DNA of 64,000 nucleotides from Malania oleifera (taxonomy: Eukaryota > Streptophyta > Magnoliopsida > Santalales > Ximeniaceae), in NCBI RefSeq assembly GCF_029873635.1, contig NC_080423.1, positions 94,358,191 to 94,422,190 on the forward strand, written 5' to 3'. Under the pieces are notes generated by a model that did not search any database, was not told the DNA's origin, and was given only the letters and a program-made list of their open reading frames with translations. How positions within the stretch are numbered: the first letter of the stretch is position 1; every line of letters starts with the position of its first letter. Shown here in pieces: positions 1 to 11,668 of the stretch. The position numbers and the translations under genes are program-made.

Positions 1-398
1 TAGTTGTCGAAACTGCAAAGGAAGTCTTAAGGCTTACTGGTTTAGTCAGAAAGCTGGGGTTACAACAAGATGGAGTAGTGTTGCGTTGTGATAGTTAGAG
101 TGTCATTTACTTGGTGAAGAATCAAATTTATCATGCTAGAACCAAGCACATTGATGTGAGATTTCACAGGGTTCGGGAATTGATTGCTTCGGATGACTTT
201 GTGTTGGAGAAGGTTCACACTTCTGAAAATGCAGTAGACATTCTAACTAAATCAATTACTTTAGAGAAGTTCAAGCATTGCTTGCACTTACTCTATGTCT
301 CCATGTGATAGAACAAAGACATATCCAACTAGGCATTCTCAAGTTCAAGGTGGAACAATTCATGTTTTTGGGATTCTCCTAAGGGGTGTATAATTGCC
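1..398 (+). pseudogene. Ty1/copia RNase H, C-terminal remnant
   Basis: This is the last part of a copia polyprotein that enters from the left of the window. The frame from the first bases reads as the RNase H region. An in-frame TAG sits where copia proteins usually have Gln in a D-S-Q-S motif (near 98), which fits CAG-to-TAG decay. The open part (111-308) has the familiar copia segment NQIYHARTKHIDVRFHRVRE, followed by the tail that ends polyproteins of this group (VDILTKSI). A polypurine tract and a 3' LTR follow, so this is the 3' end of an element. The copia gag-integrase remnant at 47592-49673 follows an LTR end of the same family. Confidence 0.85.
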
Positions 399-409
399 AA
401 GGTGGAGAT

Positions 410-961
410 TGTTGTTTGTGGCTCTTTGGTTTTAGTAAGCAAATAAGGAAGAGAGAAAAATATGAAGGGATAGCATAGTAGGCGTTCGTCGACGAATACT
501 GTGTTCATCAACGAAGAGACAGTAAAGACTTGTCAACGAAGGTTCTATGATCGTAGATGAGAAAATACCGAGAGCAAAAAAATTTTAGAGTTCTAGACTC
601 ATCGACGAAAGTCTATTCACATCGACAAATCCCTGTTCTCGTCGACGAGATGTTCTAAGCTGCGAGCATTTTTTTTGAATTTTTGAATTTGAACGTTAGG
701 TGGTTGGGTAAACAGGGGGAAACCTCCGAGAGACTCTTTTATATGTCATTATGGGCATATATGTGAGAGTGAGTGATCATTTGAGAAAAGTATTGTGTAC
801 ATTGTGATTTCCATGGTGAAATTTGTGTGTCGTTACTTCCGTAGATGTAGGCTTTGTCGAACCACGTAAATCTTTGTGTTATTCTTGTTCTGGTTGTGTT
901 GCAATTTACTTGTTTGTTTTATTCTGTTGTGCATCTTCATTATTCGATCCATATCACAACA
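410..961 (+). mobile_element. 3' LTR of copia element
   Basis: The LTR starts with TGTTG right after a purine-rich tract (about 399-409, AAGGTGGAGAT) and ends ATCACAACA. The end is fixed by comparison with 47462-47592, where a near-copy of the last 130 bp is followed by a tRNA-Met type primer-binding site. The U3 part holds several degenerate copies of a GTCGACGA motif, such as TTCGTCGACGAA near 484 and CTCGTCGACGAG near 640. No downstream TSD can be checked because the 5' end of the element lies outside the window. Confidence 0.75.
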
Positions 962-1292
962 CAAAATGTAAATTTTTTTTGTCCTCTAAAATTTTGGTCA
1001 AGATTCAAAGTGTTGCTCTAAAACTTTCTAATATGGCATTTCAACACTCGATCCCTTTTATTGTCAATGGCTTCTTGATGATCCTCCTCAATTAAGCATA
1101 TAAAGAAATTTTGTTTTTGAAACTAGTGAATGAAAATTATGTAAATTTTTTTTGGATTTATGGCCATAACATTTAATATAATGAATGAGTTACTAAATAT
1201 AAGATACATTCTTTAGCTCGCATGAAGGGTAGACATTCGGCTAATTGTAATTGATTGAATTTATTAGACTCCTGACAAGTTATGCATCCTAT
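962..1292. other. AT-rich spacer, no gene seen
   Basis: This lies between the copia 3' LTR and the start of the PMEI segmental duplication. The open frame at 823-1095 is mostly LTR sequence and resembles no protein I know. I see no other structure. Confidence 0.5.
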
Positions 1293-1904
1293 AGAAAACT
1301 TGGAGTTTCAGACACAACCTCTTTGGATTATAAATTATAATAGAGGTTGGATATCAAACATTTGTAGTACATGGTTTGATTGGACATTGAGTTTTACTTA
1401 TTAATCCCATGAAGAATATCGACCTACATACTTTTTGGCCAAATTAGATACTAGTGAACTGATTAATTTTTCCCTAATTTTCTATCTCCCACAATGTTAA
1501 ATAAAAATAATTTAATTTATTTTTGATATTTTAGAACTTAAATTTTAATTAACTACACCTTAATTCTTATATGTATGCTAAGTACTCAAATTGGATATTG
1601 ATTTAACAATTTTTTTCTATTTTTTTAGAGGGAATGATGGAGAATTGTTGTGCCGGAAATTTAGTGATTCCTTCAAAAGAAAAGATACTAAAATATAATT
1701 TTTTATATTAATTTATTTTTATTTTAAGGTGTTGATTATTATTTAAAAATGTGTAATAAAATATAATTAAATAAGAAAGACCATTCAAAATTAGTTTTAT
1801 TAATAGAATTAGCGCGTAGCCATCCTTATTAATTAGGGGTAGGATTTATTTTTATTTATTTTTTATTACATAGTAACTCCATATCCTCTCCCCAGGTCAG
1901 CTGA

Positions 1905-2639
1905 TCAGGCGTAGGATTTATTATCTAACCTGCTTTGAATATAAAACTTGAACATCGCCTCCCCAATGCTCGTGTGCTCCGTGGCCCTATTAACCAAAGC
2001 CTCCACCGCCACCACCGCGAGATCCTTTTCCGGCAGCATCTCCTTCACTCCGTCCATGCACGTATTCTCGTCCGTTATGGCTCCATCCATCCTCGTTTGC
2101 ACGTCTGCTGCTATGTCCTTAAACCTCTTAGTCGAGCTGTTTATGCTGACTAGCTTAGTCAACGCCCTCGCGGACGATATAATCTGTTCGCGGGCGGAGC
2201 TGAAGTTCTCGGAGCAGTCGCCGAAGGCGGAGGCGGCTTTCTTATCGGCTTTTTTCCCGATTCTGGAGATGTTCGCCTTGATGGAGGTGACCCTGTACGC
2301 GGAAACGGCGATGGCAACGCAAGCTAAGTTGGCCGGGTTCTGGTTCACGTCGTCGGCATAGGGGGAGAGCGAGCTGTTGCAGAGGTCGACAGGAATATCT
2401 GTTCTGTTGCAGCTAGCGAGAATGTAAGCGAGGTTTTTGCCGCAAACGTATGGTTTGCAGGAGATTGCGCTTACATTGCAAGTTTGCCAGACGAAGGTGG
2501 TCTCGTTGGCAGCGGGGGCGGGGCGGGGAGCGTTGCTTTGTGGAGGGGCGGCGGAGGCGGCAGCGGCTGTGGGGACGGGGCGGAGGAAGAGGAGGAGAGC
2601 TAAGGAGGAGATGAAGAGGAGAGAGCTTTGGGATTTCAT
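1905..2639 (-). CDS. PMEI-domain protein (pectin methylesterase/invertase inhibitor-like), copy A
   Basis: The protein has 244 residues and no intron. Residues 1-26 form a hydrophobic signal peptide, followed by an Ala/Pro-rich linker to about residue 45 and then a PMEI-type four-helix domain. The two Cys pairs expected of the family are C77/C87 (ASCNRTDIPVDLC) and C142/C194 (SAFGDCSEN and DENTCMDG). The C54, C61, C66 and C107 residues are extra. Several N-x-S/T sites suit a secreted glycoprotein. Family members are apoplastic inhibitors that bind pectin methylesterase or acid invertase 1:1; sequence alone does not tell which. The protein is longer than typical PMEIs because of the linker and Cys-rich N-terminus. 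The start is the first Met, directly before the signal peptide. Its paralogue at 56590-57324 has the same length. Confidence 0.85.
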   Translation of the reverse strand: MKSQSSLLFISSLALLLFLRPVPTAAAASAAPPQSNAPRPAPAANETTFVWQTCNVSAISCKPYVCGKNLAYILASCNRTDIPVDLCNSSLSPYADDVNQNPANLACVAIAVSAYRVTSIKANISRIGKKADKKAASAFGDCSENFSSAREQIISSARALTKLVSINSSTKRFKDIAADVQTRMDGAITDENTCMDGVKEMLPEKDLAVVAVEALVNRATEHTSIGEAMFKFYIQSRLDNKSYA

Positions 2640-2772
2640 GTTGTAACGAATATGGAAATGTGTGGTTTGGAGTTGGGAATGATTTTGGAGAAGTGCAGGG
2701 GCGGGGTTTAAGTAGGGCTTTAAGCCTCTGTTGTGTAATTATTTCCCTAGGCATCCCTACAGGCAGTTGCAT
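2640..2772 (-). promoter_or_regulatory. PMEI copy A 5' leader and possible core promoter
   Basis: Reading the minus strand, a TA-rich motif (ACTTAAACCC, about 2705-2716) lies about 70 bases upstream of the ATG, then a C-rich leader that ends GTTACAAC before the start codon. Copy B keeps the same layout at 57325-57457. The TATA assignment is inferred from position only. Confidence 0.3.
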
Positions 2773-5251
2773 TTTATTATTATTTTTTGTTCTTAATTGA
2801 ACGGTGAGAGAGTAGGAGTAAGCTTACAGCAAGCATGATAATCATAATTAAGGTTATAAGTAGGCGTGACAAATTTTAATTGATCGAGCATTATGAATAT
2901 ATAGGGTCCTTTTAGGTTTTTAGGCATATTTTATTTCATAATGACTGATAAATTATTGTTTTATTGCAACACATCTAATTATATGATAGTTCTATTTAAT
3001 TGTGTGCGCCTTTTTTTCATCATACTATCTTTGTAATTCAAATGACTTGTGAGGTCCTAATCCAATCCTCCGTGAGAGGAGTTGAGGGCTCTGACTCTGT
3101 GTCTCGGGCTAATATGAAAATACTTTCTGTATAAGGTTCGAAATAGTGAATTAAGGTACAATAGACCGACCTTTATTAGATTTTTTTTTTTTTAACAAAC
3201 AAAATTAAGGGAGTTGTTTTTTTTCATTAAATAAAACATTATGTTTTTCTAGTAATTTCGGAAGGATTTTGATTATTATTTTATGTTACAAATTTAAAAA
3301 GGAAAAAAAAAAAAATGAGTAGTGGTAATGCTAGGTGTCAGTCTAACCTTTTTACTTACCCTACGTACTATATTCCTATATTGTGTCTTGAAATTTTCTT
3401 AAAAGTAAAAACTGTTCCCATACATTAACTAGTACTCACGAGATAAATATGACTATGTGCCAAATAATTCAAAAAAGTTTATCAAGAAAAATAAAAAATA
3501 TATCAAGTGTAATTTTACATATTATTAATATTTAATTTTTCTTAATTTTTAATCATATGAAAATAAACTTTCATTTTTAATAGAATTGAAAATAGAAAAA
3601 AAATATAATAAAAATAAATTTCCTCCTTATTTTATTTTCTATTTTTTTAAAAAAATAAAATCTTAATTCAAATGAACTCTTATGAAACTTCCAATTAATT
3701 AAAAAAGCAAATAAAAAAAGGATTCGTAGAGCCACAATGAATGTAATTGTAGCCTTTTCGTTTTTTCTATAAGATTTTTTATCAAGTTAAATAACATGCT
3801 TCTTAAAACAAACCTTCTATTTACAATTAAAACAAAATAAGTCGTTAATTTAGACACTATGTTTGCAAATATTTTAAATATAATATCGTATCTTAAGAAT
3901 TTGGAAAAAGATCGGTCATGAGAGCAGATTTCGTACGTCAACATCATCTAAGAATCTAAAATCTTTTTAGTCCCGTTGTAAAAAATTATGAAAATAGAAA
4001 TAAAAACAAAAAATAATAATTTAGAAATGGGGGCTTACCGTTAAATAATAATGGAAAATAGGGTGAAGCAAACAAAAAAGAGAGAATAATAATTTGAGTT
4101 ATTTTTCTTAAATCAATATGATTTGTATTCTTGAAATTGCCTATTGCATGTGCAATAATGAATAAAGTGAAAATGGGACGAGACAAAAGAAGAAGGCAAG
4201 AAAATAAAAGAAAGCGTAACAAGTGGGAAAAGGAGAATAAAAAATAGGTGAACAGAGTGTTTATTATTATTTCTAAATATTGCTTAAAGAAATGCACACT
4301 TACCACCCATGAGTCATCTAGTAACAAAAGCTCCTCCCCCACCCTACCTCGCCAACCCTAATTTTTAAAAGTGAAACTTAAACCTCGAATTATCCTTTTT
4401 AGTCGCAAAATATGCCTTCTAATAATGAACGATTATTAAACTTAATTTATCTATTCAAGTACATAGTGCACGCGTTATTATTAGACTGTTTGGCAAAAGT
4501 ACTCTTATATGTTGGATAAACAAAGTGGGAAGTGAGTTATTATTAAACACCGAATGATGCCTAAAATTGTGTCATTAGTATTTCTAATAAAACTCAAACA
4601 ACCTCGTGCAATATTCGTTACATATAAAATGCCTTAGGCATGTATGTCTAATTCAACATTGTCACTAAAGAATAAGCTAATCTTTGGTTATTATTGCACC
4701 CTTGTAACTACTAAGGTTATGGCATGCATCTAAGTATCTCGATAGGTTTTGGTCCTTGAATATTTTGTCATTTGGTTTTGGAAGCCATGTAAGGATAGTT
4801 TACCTGTCGCTCAATTAAAAGTTTCCAAGTTTAAAGTTGCTAATCACATTAGCTCATCTTTTGTGAGGAATCCAATTTAAACGATCCATCACCATACCTA
4901 ACGTCATACACGCAAGTTGAATTTTTATAACAACTAATAGAAGATAATTCACATAATGTTGAGTTGTAAGTGCTAAAATAGACGAGGAATTGTGGCAGAG
5001 GTAGTAATAGGAAAAAGACTCCAATTTACCTTTACTCAACCATATTCTAAGTATATGAAATATAGGATTAGATTGCCTTGAATTGTGGATAGAAAAGGAG
5101 CATGCACTTGATTCTATTTTATCTTTTAATTCAATACAACTTGTATTTGTATGGCGAGCTTATTGCATGTACAATTATGAATAATGTGAAAATGAGCCGA
5201 TAAAGAAGGTAAAAAGGTCAAAGAGAGCGAAAAAAAAATGGGAAATGAAAA

Positions 5252-5289
<38 letters not shown>

Positions 5290-6047
5290 ATTGAATAATT
5301 AGAAAGTCTACTGTACTTTTGAGTTTTATTTTTTTTATTTATAAATATTATTTCTTTAAAGTCGAACTTAAACATCCAATTACTCTTTTTAGTCGCAAAA
5401 ATACATTAATAAATTATTATTATTATTATTATTATTAAATTTGATGTAAATAATGCATGAGTTATTATTAGATTTATTTGGTGAAATTATTGTTAGATGT
5501 CGAATAAACAAAGTGGGAAGCTATTGGAGATAAATATAATTTCACATCCACCAAACATATTTGTTGCAAATTTCTTTCATCATATGTTTTGGAACATAAA
5601 TTTTGAATTGTGTGAATTCGAATAAAGAGTGCAAAATTTTATTATAAAAAATCAAAAATAAAAATTAAAAACTAGAAAAGAAAACTTAAAATTTTTAAAA
5701 TCAACCTTGTGGTTCATTTATGTAGACCTCAAACAAATTTAAACTTGGATTAAACAAATGTTAAATTTTATCCTTTAACAAAATAACAATTACAAAACAT
5801 GATTAAAATAATAAAAGTACAAACAAATATAAAATTTTTTTTAAAAAAAATACTATAATTAAAATAAAATTTGCAATAATTTTTTATTTAATTTTTTATA
5901 TTTGTCTTAATTTGGATAAAATGTAATGTAAAATTTATCCAAATCCGCTCAAATCCAAATTCAAGATCCAAAATTCATGCTCCCAAAAGCAACATAAACA
6001 AATTTTAATCAATTCAGTGTCAATATCAAGAGAAAGCATGCAGACAT
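2773..6047. other. AT-rich region upstream of PMEI copy A, no gene seen
   Basis: About 3.3 kb of AT-rich DNA is conserved as a block in copy B (57458-61410). Small open frames here (for example 3699-3947 and 3986-4342, minus) recur in B, but only because the DNA is duplicated. They are low-complexity, rich in Phe, Leu and Lys, and match no family I know. A (GT)18 run lies at 5252-5287 and an (ATT)n run at about 5415-5437. Confidence 0.6.
5252..5287. repeat. (GT)n microsatellite
   Basis: An uninterrupted TG/GT run of about 36 bases. The matching site in copy B (about 59959-59971) has only a few units, so it expanded or contracted after the duplication. Confidence 0.9.
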
Positions 6048-6455
6048 TGTTAGAGATGGAGCCAGGAGACACAGCTGGAGACGCGTTGCAAGCTAGGAGC
6101 TGAATCAGAAATGCGGTGCATTTATCCACCATTAACCTCTCCGTTGTAACTTCCATTCATGATTGATTTTATTTTAATTGTGATTTAAATTCCAAGCCCT
6201 ATAAATAAAGGGTTGTGGAAGTTGTAATATTGTGTGCAGAGAGAGTGCAGATAGAGTGAGAAGCTCAGAGAGAGCAGAGAGGAAGAAGGGAGGAAGAGAG
6301 AGAGAGAGAGAGAGTGTGTGTGTGTGTGTGTGAGTTGTAATTTTTTCAGCAATAGTAAATATTTGGTGTGTGTTCCGTGGACGTAGGTCATTATTGACCG
6401 AACCACGTTAAAGTTTTAGTGTCACTTTGATTTGGAGGCTCACAGGTTCCTAACA
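6048..6455 (+). repeat. 5' LTR of Tnt1-like element
   Basis: 408 bp, TG...CA. It contains a TATA box at 6199-6207 and a (GA)n/(GT)n stretch at about 6297-6331, which is shorter in the 3' LTR. Length and point differences between the LTRs argue against a very recent insertion. Confidence 0.9.
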
Positions 6456-6821
6456 AGTGGTGTCAGAGCCCGGTTGAAGCAGAAAAGTCAGATCGGAAGT
6501 GATCCCAAAATCAGAGCTCCGTCTAGTGGATCCAAACCAAGTTTTGAGGCCACCATCGCATTTAGCTCGCCGAGATGAAGAGAATCATGCAAACCAGAGC
6601 TCGAAAGGAGTTCAGTAGAAGCTTCACACGCCCTGCTGAAACAAGATGCTTCGCCATGCGCCGGTGACCAGTCCCTCACGCGCTGCACGCGTTGCACGCG
6701 TCTTCCTCACTCAGACAGACTCGACCCGACCTGCTGAGAACCCAACCCAACCCGAACACAAACTCAGCCTGGGTTAACCCGAGAACCGGTTCCTGACCTG
6801 GGTCCGACCCTCCGCCTCAAT

Positions 6822-7057
6822 GCCACGTCAGCCGCCACGTCAGCGCGTCATGTCAACCACCACGTCAGTGGGGTGGGTGCCACGTCAACAGGAGGTGCCA
6901 CGTCAATAGCTCATTGCCACGTCAACAGTGGACCCCCACTACCACGCTAGCAGGTGGGCCCCACCCTGTCACATCATCAATTGGTCCCACATTGCCACGC
7001 CGGCAGGTGGACCCCACTACCATGTCAGCAAGTGCCACGTTAGTAGGTGCCACGTCA
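6822..7057 (+). repeat. Degenerate array of GCCACGTCA in the copia leader
   Basis: The untranslated leader between the primer-binding site and gag holds six perfect copies of GCCACGTCA (starting 6822, 6834, 6879, 6897, 6916 and 7049), one CCACGTCA (6860) and several one-off variants (near 6942, 6994, 7022 and 7033). The reverse complement, TGACGTGGC, has the ACGT core recognised by plant bZIP factors. Spacing is irregular, so this is a degenerate array rather than a strict tandem repeat. Confidence 0.8.
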
Positions 7058-7206
7058 GCAAGTTTGACTAGGTTTAACTGAACTTTTCGGAGTCATTTTG
7101 GATCCGTTTTTCGAGCGACTTGAATCATTTCTAAGGTTTTCGATTGTTTTGGATCCAACCGCACTATTCATTTGAGCTAATTCCATCTCTAAATTAGCAA
7201 ATCAAG

Positions 7207-8073
7207 ATGTCGAATAAAAAGAACTCAAAAATCGAAATGTTCAATGGAAACAATTTCGATTTTTGGAAGATGCAGATTGATGATTATTTGTTTGGGAAGG
7301 AATTGCACTTACCATTGAAGGGTAAGCCAACATCCATAAACGAGGACGAGTGGGAGTTGCTTGATCAAAAAGCCCTCGGAGCCATCAGAATAACGTTGTC
7401 GAAATCTGTGGCATTCAATATCAAGCATATAACATCCACCAAGTCTCTGATGGATGTGCTCTCTAATATGTACGAGCAGCCTTCAACCTCAAACAAGGTA
7501 CGTCTCATGAAAAGACTATTTATGATGAACATGTCTGCAGGTGAAAGTTTCAGCAAACATTTGAATAACTTCAATGAGTTGTCTGATCAACTCGCCTCAG
7601 TCTAGATAACATTTGATAATGAGATTCAGACCCTACTGATTCTCAGTCAATTTCCTAAAAGTTGGAATGGTGTCGTTACTGCCATCAATAGCTCCACAAG
7701 AAAATCAAAACTTGTATACGATGAAGTCGTCAGCATGATTTTGACGGATGAAATAAGAATGCAGTCGAACCATGGCTCCACTTTGAGTTCAGCCTTGAAC
7801 ATGGAGAGTCAAGTTAGAGGAAACAAGCATGGACGATCAAACAACCGCGGCAGATCTAGGCCTAGACGGTCTAAATTCGGAAATCCCAAAGGTACTCAGG
7901 ACATAAGTTCCCAGAGTACAAAAGTTATTGAGTGCTGGAACTATGAAAAGACTGGTCATTGCAAAAACCAGTGCAGGAGTCAGAAGAAAGAATTCGAAAC
8001 GAGGGCAAATACAGAAGCAAATATTGCTTCCGAGAATGATGAAATGTTGATCTGCTCTTTGGAAAGCAAGTAG
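7207..8073 (+). pseudogene. copia Gag (Tnt1-like), broken
   Basis: The frame 7207-7605 starts with ATG and has the copia Gag opening (MFNGNNFDFWKMQIDDYLFG). It stops at a TAG where QxS-type Gag sequence would continue. The reading resumes after this stop to about 8073 and includes a basic segment and a zinc knuckle, CWNYEKTGHCKNQC. The second Cys of the C-x2-C-x4-H-x4-C motif is replaced by Tyr, so the knuckle is defective. A TAG at 8071 ends the second frame just before the protease-like region (SWVLNSGASSHVT). Confidence 0.85.
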
Positions 8074-9250
8074 GAGTCTTGGGTCTTAAACTCCGGAGCC
8101 TCATCTCATGTCACATGCTGCAGAGATTGCCTAGAGGAGTACACACCAGGTAATTTTGGTAAAGTGTACCTTGGCAACGATCAACTTTGCGACGTAACCG
8201 GCAAGGGAGTTGTGAAGATCAATATAAACGGGTCAGTATGAAAGCTGAAGGATGTCAGGTATATTCTAGACCTGAGAAAGAATTTAATCTCAGTTGGTCA
8301 GTTGACAGATGAGGGATACACGACAAAATTCATTGGCGATGAATGGAAAGTTTCAAAGGGTGTACTAACAATTGCACAAGGTAAGAAAAGCTGAACACTT
8401 TTTCTAACCTCCAATATCTTCATGTCTATTTCAGTTACTGCAAGAAATGACGACGGCAACATCTGGCACCAACGACTTGGTCACACGAGCGAGAAGGGAC
8501 TCAGGGTGATGCACTCAAAGGAAAAATTGAGTGGTCTACAATCAGTACAGGTTGAAATGTGTGAGGATTGTATAGTCAGGAAACAGAAGAGGGTTAGCTT
8601 CCAGATAAACACCCATGCCCCAAAGAAGAAGGGACTAGAACTGGTCCACTCAGAATGTGTTGGGACACATCAGCAGAATGCCGAGAATCCTCAGGTTGAG
8701 GAACCAATGGAGCAGATCGTCGCACCACCGTCTCCTACTCCACCTCCAGAGCTTAGGAGATCTACTCGATCCTATATACCAAACAGAAGGTATATTGATT
8801 ACTTACTTCCGACAGATTGAGGAGAGCCCGAATGCTACGATGAAGCATGTCAGGTGGCAGATACGAGCAAGTGGGAGCTTGCGATGAAGGATGAGATGAA
8901 GTCCCTCACCTCCAACAGAACGTGGAAGTTGCCCAAAGGCCTTTACAACAAGTGGGTGTAAAAAATCGAAGAGGAGCATGACAGCTCCAAAAGGTACAAG
9001 CCTTGGTTGGTTGTCAAAGACTTTGAGTAGAAGGAAGGGATTGACTACACCGACATCTTTACACCAGTTGTGAAACTAACAGCCATTAGATTAGTCTGCA
9101 AAAATAGAGCAGACAGGAAGGTGGCAACTATAGAGAAGCCGAAGTTGTATTCAACTTCAGTTGGTCTTCATGCTTGAAGACACATATTTTGAACACATCA
9201 TTTATTCATGATACTGGTTGAGGAGGCGTCTCTGTCTCCAAGTAGGAGAT
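8074..9250 (+). pseudogene. copia pol remnants: protease, pre-integrase, RT leader
   Basis: After Gag, a protease-like stretch has NSGASSHVT in place of the usual D-S-G-A. The open frame 8422-8820 holds the pre-integrase zinc-finger region (NIWHQRLGHTSEKGLRVMHS, then CEDCIVRKQK). It jumps at about 8660 directly to the Pro-rich linker before RT (PPPELRRSTRSYIPNRRYI), so the integrase core is deleted. The RT start (WELAMKDEMKSL, IDYTDIFTPVVKLTAIRL) follows with stops and is then cut off before YVDD. Confidence 0.8.
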
Positions 9251-9625
9251 TGTTAGAGATGGAGCCAGAAGGCAGCTAGAGACACGTTGCAAGCTAGGAG
9301 CTGAGTTAAAAACGCGGTACATTTATCCACCATTAACCTCTCCGTTGTAACTTCCATTCATGATTGATTTTATTTTAATTGTGATTTAAATTCCAAGCCC
9401 TATAAATAGAGAATTGTGGAAGTTATAATATTGTGTACAGATAGAGTGAGAAGCTCAGAGAGGAAGAAGTGAGGAAGAGAGAGAGAGAGAGAGTGTGTGA
9501 GAGTTGGAATTTTTCCTGGCGATAGTGAATATTTGGTGTATGCTCCATGGACATAAGTCGTTATTGACCGAACCACGTTAAAATTTTGGTGTCACTTTGA
9601 TCTGGATGCTCACAAGTTCCTAACA
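9251..9625 (+). repeat. 3' LTR of Tnt1-like element
   Basis: 375 bp, preceded by a purine tract and followed by the TSD copy AGACAT (9626-9631). It differs from the 5' LTR by small deletions in the GA-rich part and by scattered substitutions. Confidence 0.9.
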
Positions 9626-9687
9626 AGACATGTAGATCCAAATCTGGTCTCCAAGATACTTAACTGTTACTTTGCCCATGCTCTGCT

Positions 9688-11663
9688 GCAACCTTGTTTT
9701 TCCAGTTTCATATGTGCTAAATTTTAACAAACGGATTATTAGAAAAAGAAAAAAATAAAGATAAAGAAAAATAATGGAAAGTTAAACTGATTTTTATTGA
9801 TTTATGAAAAATTCTTAAAGTGCTCTGAACTATATAAATGAATTAATCACATTCGGTACATAACTGAGCTTATTACATTTATTAGACTAATATTTGAGAA
9901 TATAGATTTAAGTTTTGAATTTAAATTTGTGTGAAATTTCTCTAAAAAAAAGTTAATGCACTTAATATTCACGTAAATCTAAATTTAAAACTAAAATTTA
10001 TATTCCAAACACAGTAAGAGCCGAGGACAAAGACTGACTAAATAAGGGTAGTGGAAAAGTGCCAAATACAAGAAGCCACCATGCACCATGACATCATAGC
10101 CAATCAAGCATGAACAAGTAAAATCTCTTAAACATATTACGTACATCGTTATTAGCAGTATATAAAAATACCAATCAGGCATTAACAAATAAAATCTCTT
10201 AAACATACTACATTCAAAAGAGCCAGCGTTTTTTTCTAGGAAAAATTAAGAGTTAACAGCAACACGAGAGATAGCATGAAAGAAATTAATTTAATTCCAC
10301 TCGAGAAATTTAAACATACAAAAACAACTCCCCACGATTCAAAAAACAACTTCATCATTGAAAAGCCAATGAAAACCTGCAATATTCAACAAAATAAATA
10401 ATGAATAGAAAATTATCTAAAAGTTCAGATTTTGCTCACCAAAAAAAAACCATTGGAAAATCAGACACTTCTCCACTGCACATAGAGTAGAACAGACACT
10501 GAAGAAAGAACAGACAGAGCAAAAAAAAAAAATGACAGAAATTAGGAAAACATCATAATCTGAATGAATATCTTGCAGAACGATATTATCATTATTAGCA
10601 TTATTAAAGGTCAGTGCCATGAGAATTTATAGATCACCAAATACCACAATCTCAATAAAGAAATGGGAGAAGAAATTTGAAGTTGGCAAAGGTTAAGATG
10701 TGCTCTCATGACCCAATCAAGGCAAATAATCAAAAGAAGAAAATCAATCATGCATTTCAATTCATTCCGGCAAACTCAGCAAACAAGGATGGTAAAATAA
10801 GTGTTTTTTGTTAATTTTACTCTCTAAACTATGCAGATCATAACTAATGATTTATGGTGCCAAAAAAGTAATGCTATCATATCTTCTGTTGTTGAAAGAG
10901 CTGCATATTACACTGAAATTGACGATAGAAATAATAATGTGTAACGATTTAGGCTGCCAAAATGGGAGAGGCAACATCAGCATTACAGTAATCAGGTACT
11001 TTCAAGGTTGAAAAGAAGACCCACCGCACAAAATATATATTAAGCCAAATTAAAAGATATATATTAAGCCAAATTAAAAGTTTAATGAGAAGTAAAGTTC
11101 ATAAATCTTACAATTGTTCTGGGAAGATTGTAAATTGACAAGAACATTTTGTACAGAGAACAGCCATATTTTTCGATGATTCATGAGCATCTGCCAAGCC
11201 CGGCCTAGTGTATTGACCTCGTACCCCTTCAAGAGAATGAAAATAAAACTGGGCAAGAGTAATTTAGGCAGCACCAGAACCACCACTATGGCACAATATT
11301 TATTTAGGGGATAGGGGGGGTGGCTGGGAGAAAGATAAGCCACCCCCTCCCTTCCTGTCTCTCGCGTATAGGTTAGGATTTTAACTTCATTCCAGCACCA
11401 GAACCACCATCATCATTCATCAACATGAATCATCCCATCATCAGCACGACCCTTATTATAGCCCTGAATCTGCTCACGCATGAGCACCTATAGCTCCATC
11501 AAGACCCTGCATGCCCAAATCCCCCTTCAGAGACCCTCAGGCTTCCATCGATCTTCTTCTTCTTCTTCTTCTTCTTCTATGAGAGAGGAGAGTGAGCAGC
11601 CTGCAAAGCAACAGCGTTGATGAGCATGACTATTGCTGCAAATCCTGGCAAAGAAAATTTAGC
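9688..11663. other. Spacer left of the nested copia, no gene recognised
   Basis: AT-rich single-copy-looking DNA. Two short direct repeats are visible: a 37-bp unit at about 10102 and 10171, and a 24-bp unit at 11032-11080. From 11300 to 11460 there are two blocks (a GGTGGCTGGGAGAAAGATAAG block and an ATGAATCATCCCATCATC block) that recur at 37970-38075, on the other side of the nested copia. A (CTT)n run lies at about 11551-11577. Minus-strand frames across the join 37364/11663 show no family I know. Confidence 0.5.
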
Positions 11664-11668
11664 AACAG

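Larger units (their letters stand above)
6048..9625 (+). mobile_element. Defective Tnt1-like Ty1/copia retrotransposon
   Basis: The 5' LTR is 6048-6455 and the 3' LTR 9251-9625; both start TGTTAGAG and end CCTAACA. The direct repeat AGACAT flanks the element (6042-6047 and 9626-9631), and copy B has the uninterrupted site with one AGACAT (about 61405). A primer-binding site (TGGTGTCAGAGCC, 6458-6470) and a polypurine tract (AAGTAGGAGAT, 9240-9250) are in place. The interior is only 2.8 kb: gag, a CCHC remnant, the pre-integrase region and a scrap before reverse transcriptase remain, while the integrase core and most of RT and RNase H are deleted. The element cannot move on its own. LTR TATA boxes (CTATAAATA) are at 6199-6207 and 9400-9408. 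Confidence 0.93.
1293..9687. repeat. Segmental duplication, copy A (with 3.6-kb insertion)
   Basis: Starting at AGAAAACTTGGAGTTTC, the sequence matches 55905-61469 in the same order and orientation, including the PMEI gene and about 3 kb upstream of it. The match stops at CTCTGCT (9681-9687). Two large differences break the colinearity: copy A carries a copia element at 6048-9625 that is absent from B, and B carries about 0.6 kb (60632-61245) that A lacks. Smaller differences are in microsatellites, for example a long (GT)n at 5252-5287 that is short in B. Confidence 0.9.

Noticed and set aside
1948-2361. Plus-strand 137-codon frame opposite PMEI copy A (and its twin at 56627-57040)
   Set aside because: It is the antisense shadow of the PMEI gene. 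The twin exists only because the gene is duplicated.
3986-4342. 118-codon Phe/Leu-rich minus-strand frame shared with copy B
   Set aside because: Low-complexity AT-rich sequence; copy B has a shorter version with a different start. No conserved domain.
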